In this document: one piece after another, positions 6,643 to 7,554 of the stretch
How positions within the stretch are numbered: position 1 is the first letter of the stretch
How the letters are laid out: every line of letters starts with the position of its first letter
Assembly: GCA_030622585.1 (NCBI GenBank)
Contig: JAUXFZ010000110.1
Location: 1 to 7,554, forward strand
From: Myxococcales bacterium
GTDB taxonomy: Bacteria; Myxococcota_A; Polyangia; Polyangiales; Houyiibacteriaceae
DNA: 7,554 bases
Direction: 5' to 3'
The notes under the pieces: model-generated
The model's input: the letters and a program-made list of their open reading frames with translations, nothing else
The model's database searches: none
Told to the model about the DNA's origin: nothing
Translations under genes and position numbers: made by a program

Positions 6643-6677
6643 AGCGTCAGCCCAGTAGCTAGAGCGTCAGCCCAGTA
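6638..6677. repeat. Perfect 20-base tandem duplication at the convergent gene ends
   Basis: GCTAGAGCGTCAGCCCAGTA is present twice with no gap and no mismatch (6638-6657 and 6658-6677). The first copy holds the TAG stop of the HEAT-like gene (6640-6642). The second copy holds the TGA stop of yqeY on the minus strand (6667-6669). The identity of the copies suggests a recent slippage or duplication event. Confidence 0.95.
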
Positions 6678-7086
6678 ACCGCCCTGCAAGCGAGGAAGCC
6701 AGCCTTCCATCGACCTGGCCGGGGTACCGCGCCTTGAGCTCTTTCATCACCTTCCCGAGGTCCTTCTTGCTCGACAGGCCGAGCTCTTCGATGATCCCGG
6801 CGATCGCCTCACGAGTCTCGTCTTCGCTGAGCTGCTTCGGGAGGTAACGCTCGATCACCTCGATCTCCGCCTGCTCTTTGTCGGCGAGATCCTGGCGCCC
6901 CCCCTCGACGTAGCTCTTGATGCTGTCGCGCCGCGTCTTCACCGCGCGGGACAGCACGACCAGCTCGTCGGGATCGTCGAGCGTCAGAAGCTCGGACTTG
7001 ACCATGCGGAGGGTATCGCGGGTCAGTTCGTCGCGTTCGAGCATCGCCTTTTTGAGGTCGGCATTGATCTGTTCCAGGAGTGCCAT
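6667..7086 (-). CDS. yqeY: YqeY/GatB-like domain protein
   Basis: This 139-residue protein consists of a single YqeY domain, related to the C-terminal tRNA-contacting domain of GatB in the Asp/Glu-tRNA amidotransferase. The precise role of free-standing YqeY is not settled. Family signatures are visible throughout: DLKKAM (10-15), TLRMVKSEL (25-33), KTRRDSIKSYVEGGRQDLADKEQAEI (50-75), YLPKQLSEDE (81-90), KKDLGKVM (107-114) and the end GQVDGRLASSLAGRLL (123-138). The loop after residue 33 is shorter than usual, making the protein slightly shorter than the roughly 148-residue norm. It starts with ATG 23 bases after the dipeptidase stop on the same strand, so the two are probably co-transcribed. 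An AGG about 10 bases before the start is a weak ribosome site. The stop lies in the 20-base duplication shared with the convergent HEAT-like gene. Confidence 0.93.
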   Translation of the reverse strand: MALLEQINADLKKAMLERDELTRDTLRMVKSELLTLDDPDELVVLSRAVKTRRDSIKSYVEGGRQDLADKEQAEIEVIERYLPKQLSEDETREAIAGIIEELGLSSKKDLGKVMKELKARYPGQVDGRLASSLAGRLLG

Positions 7087-7109
7087 GGCCGAAGCCTGTG
7101 CGCGCCGGC

Positions 7110-7554
7110 CTACCCGCGCAACGCCTCGACGACCCGCAATGCATTGCCGCCGAGGATCTTCCGAATGCGAACATCGGACCAGCCTCGGTCGAGCATCTCC
7201 TGGACTGCCCGCGGAAGGGTCCAGAGTCCCGGCAAGTCCTTGGGTGGCGTGATCGCCCCGTCGAAGTCCGTGCCGATCGACGCATGGTCCTCTCCGACGG
7301 TGTCCACGATATGCGCGAGGTGATCGACCATGGTGGCAACGGTGACCGCGCGTCGGCCGAGGAACGCGGCCTGCAACATGACACCGACCGTACCGCCGGT
7401 GTCCGCCACGACTCGCAACTGCTCGTCGGTGATGTTTCGCCAGTGCTCGTAGACGCCAGCCAATCCTGTATGCGTGACCCAGAGCGGCTGGGTCTTGTCA
7501 TGCACGTCGACCGCGTCGAAAAAACCTTTGCGGCTGATGTGAGCGAGGTCGACC
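7110..7554 (-). CDS. Membrane dipeptidase-family protein (peptidase M19), C-terminal part, 5' end cut by window edge
   Basis: The frame is open to the window edge, and 147 C-terminal residues are visible. M19 enzymes are zinc dipeptidases with a TIM-barrel fold. Visible signatures are DLAHIS (fragment residues 2-7, zinc ligand H5), WVTHT (25-29, zinc ligand H28), HWRN (37-40, substrate-binding arginine R39), TDEQL (42-46), IGTDFDG (93-99, catalytic aspartate D96) and ILGGNALRV (133-141). These match renal-dipeptidase positions by family knowledge, and all are intact, so the enzyme should be active. The N-terminal zinc ligands (HxD and Glu) and any signal peptide are outside the window, so localisation cannot be judged. 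The GTG at 7503-7505 is an internal valine codon, because the conserved DLAHIS motif lies upstream of it. The TAG stop at 7110-7112 is 23 bases before yqeY. Confidence 0.93.
   Translation of the reverse strand, partial: VDLAHISRKGFFDAVDVHDKTQPLWVTHTGLAGVYEHWRNITDEQLRVVADTGGTVGVMLQAAFLGRRAVTVATMVDHLAHIVDTVGEDHASIGTDFDGAITPPKDLPGLWTLPRAVQEMLDRGWSDVRIRKILGGNALRVVEALRG

Noticed and set aside
6809..7501. Minus-strand open frame (230 codons) overlapping both yqeY and the dipeptidase gene in another frame
   Set aside because: Both overlapped frames carry strong family signatures. This one is Arg/Ser-rich with no recognisable domain.
7503..7505. GTG at 7503-7505 as the true start of a short dipeptidase-like gene
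   Set aside because: The upstream in-frame sequence to the window edge encodes the conserved DLAHIS zinc motif of the M19 family, so the gene extends beyond the window.

Overview
The window is GC-rich and gene-dense, and it looks like chromosomal DNA from a myxobacterium or close relative (Myxococcota). The main evidence is a Ser/Thr protein kinase with the GGMAE glycine loop, an HRDVSPxN catalytic loop, a single membrane span and C-terminal PEGA domains. A HEAT-like protein with W/QDFG-rich C-terminal modules of a type I associate with such genomes supports this. The assignment rests on protein style only, without a marker gene. I see no mobile element, rRNA, tRNA or CRISPR array, and no gap longer than about 120 bases.

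Layout, left to right. (1) The 3' end of rsgA (ribosome-maturation GTPase) runs rightward off the left edge. Its stop codon overlaps, tail to tail, the stop of a 639-residue receptor-like Ser/Thr kinase on the minus strand. (2) Upstream of the kinase on the minus strand are an acyl-CoA dehydrogenase with isovaleryl-CoA-dehydrogenase-like placement of the catalytic base, and then a TetR-family regulator. (3) Divergent from tetR, on the plus strand, come a Rieske non-haem iron oxygenase and, 26 bases later, a HEAT-like protein. (4) These converge on a minus-strand pair, a membrane-dipeptidase-family (peptidase M19) gene cut by the right edge and a YqeY/GatB-like gene.

Functional reading. The TetR regulator lies between the acyl-CoA dehydrogenase and the oxygenase, so it may control itself, the downstream dehydrogenase and the divergent oxygenase. 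That would be a small lipid or acyl-CoA/oxidation module, but this is inferred from position only. The oxygenase has no reductase or ferredoxin partner in view. The kinase probably senses a periplasmic or envelope signal through its PEGA domains. rsgA and yqeY are housekeeping-type genes.

The clearest non-coding signal is a set of short tandem duplications at gene 3' ends: a 16-base unit in nearly three copies over the tetR stop codon, and a perfect 20-base duplication carrying the stop codons of both the HEAT gene and yqeY, next to a 9-base in-frame duplication. I found no convincing new multi-gene system. The orphan Rieske enzyme and the HEAT protein are the least explained genes.
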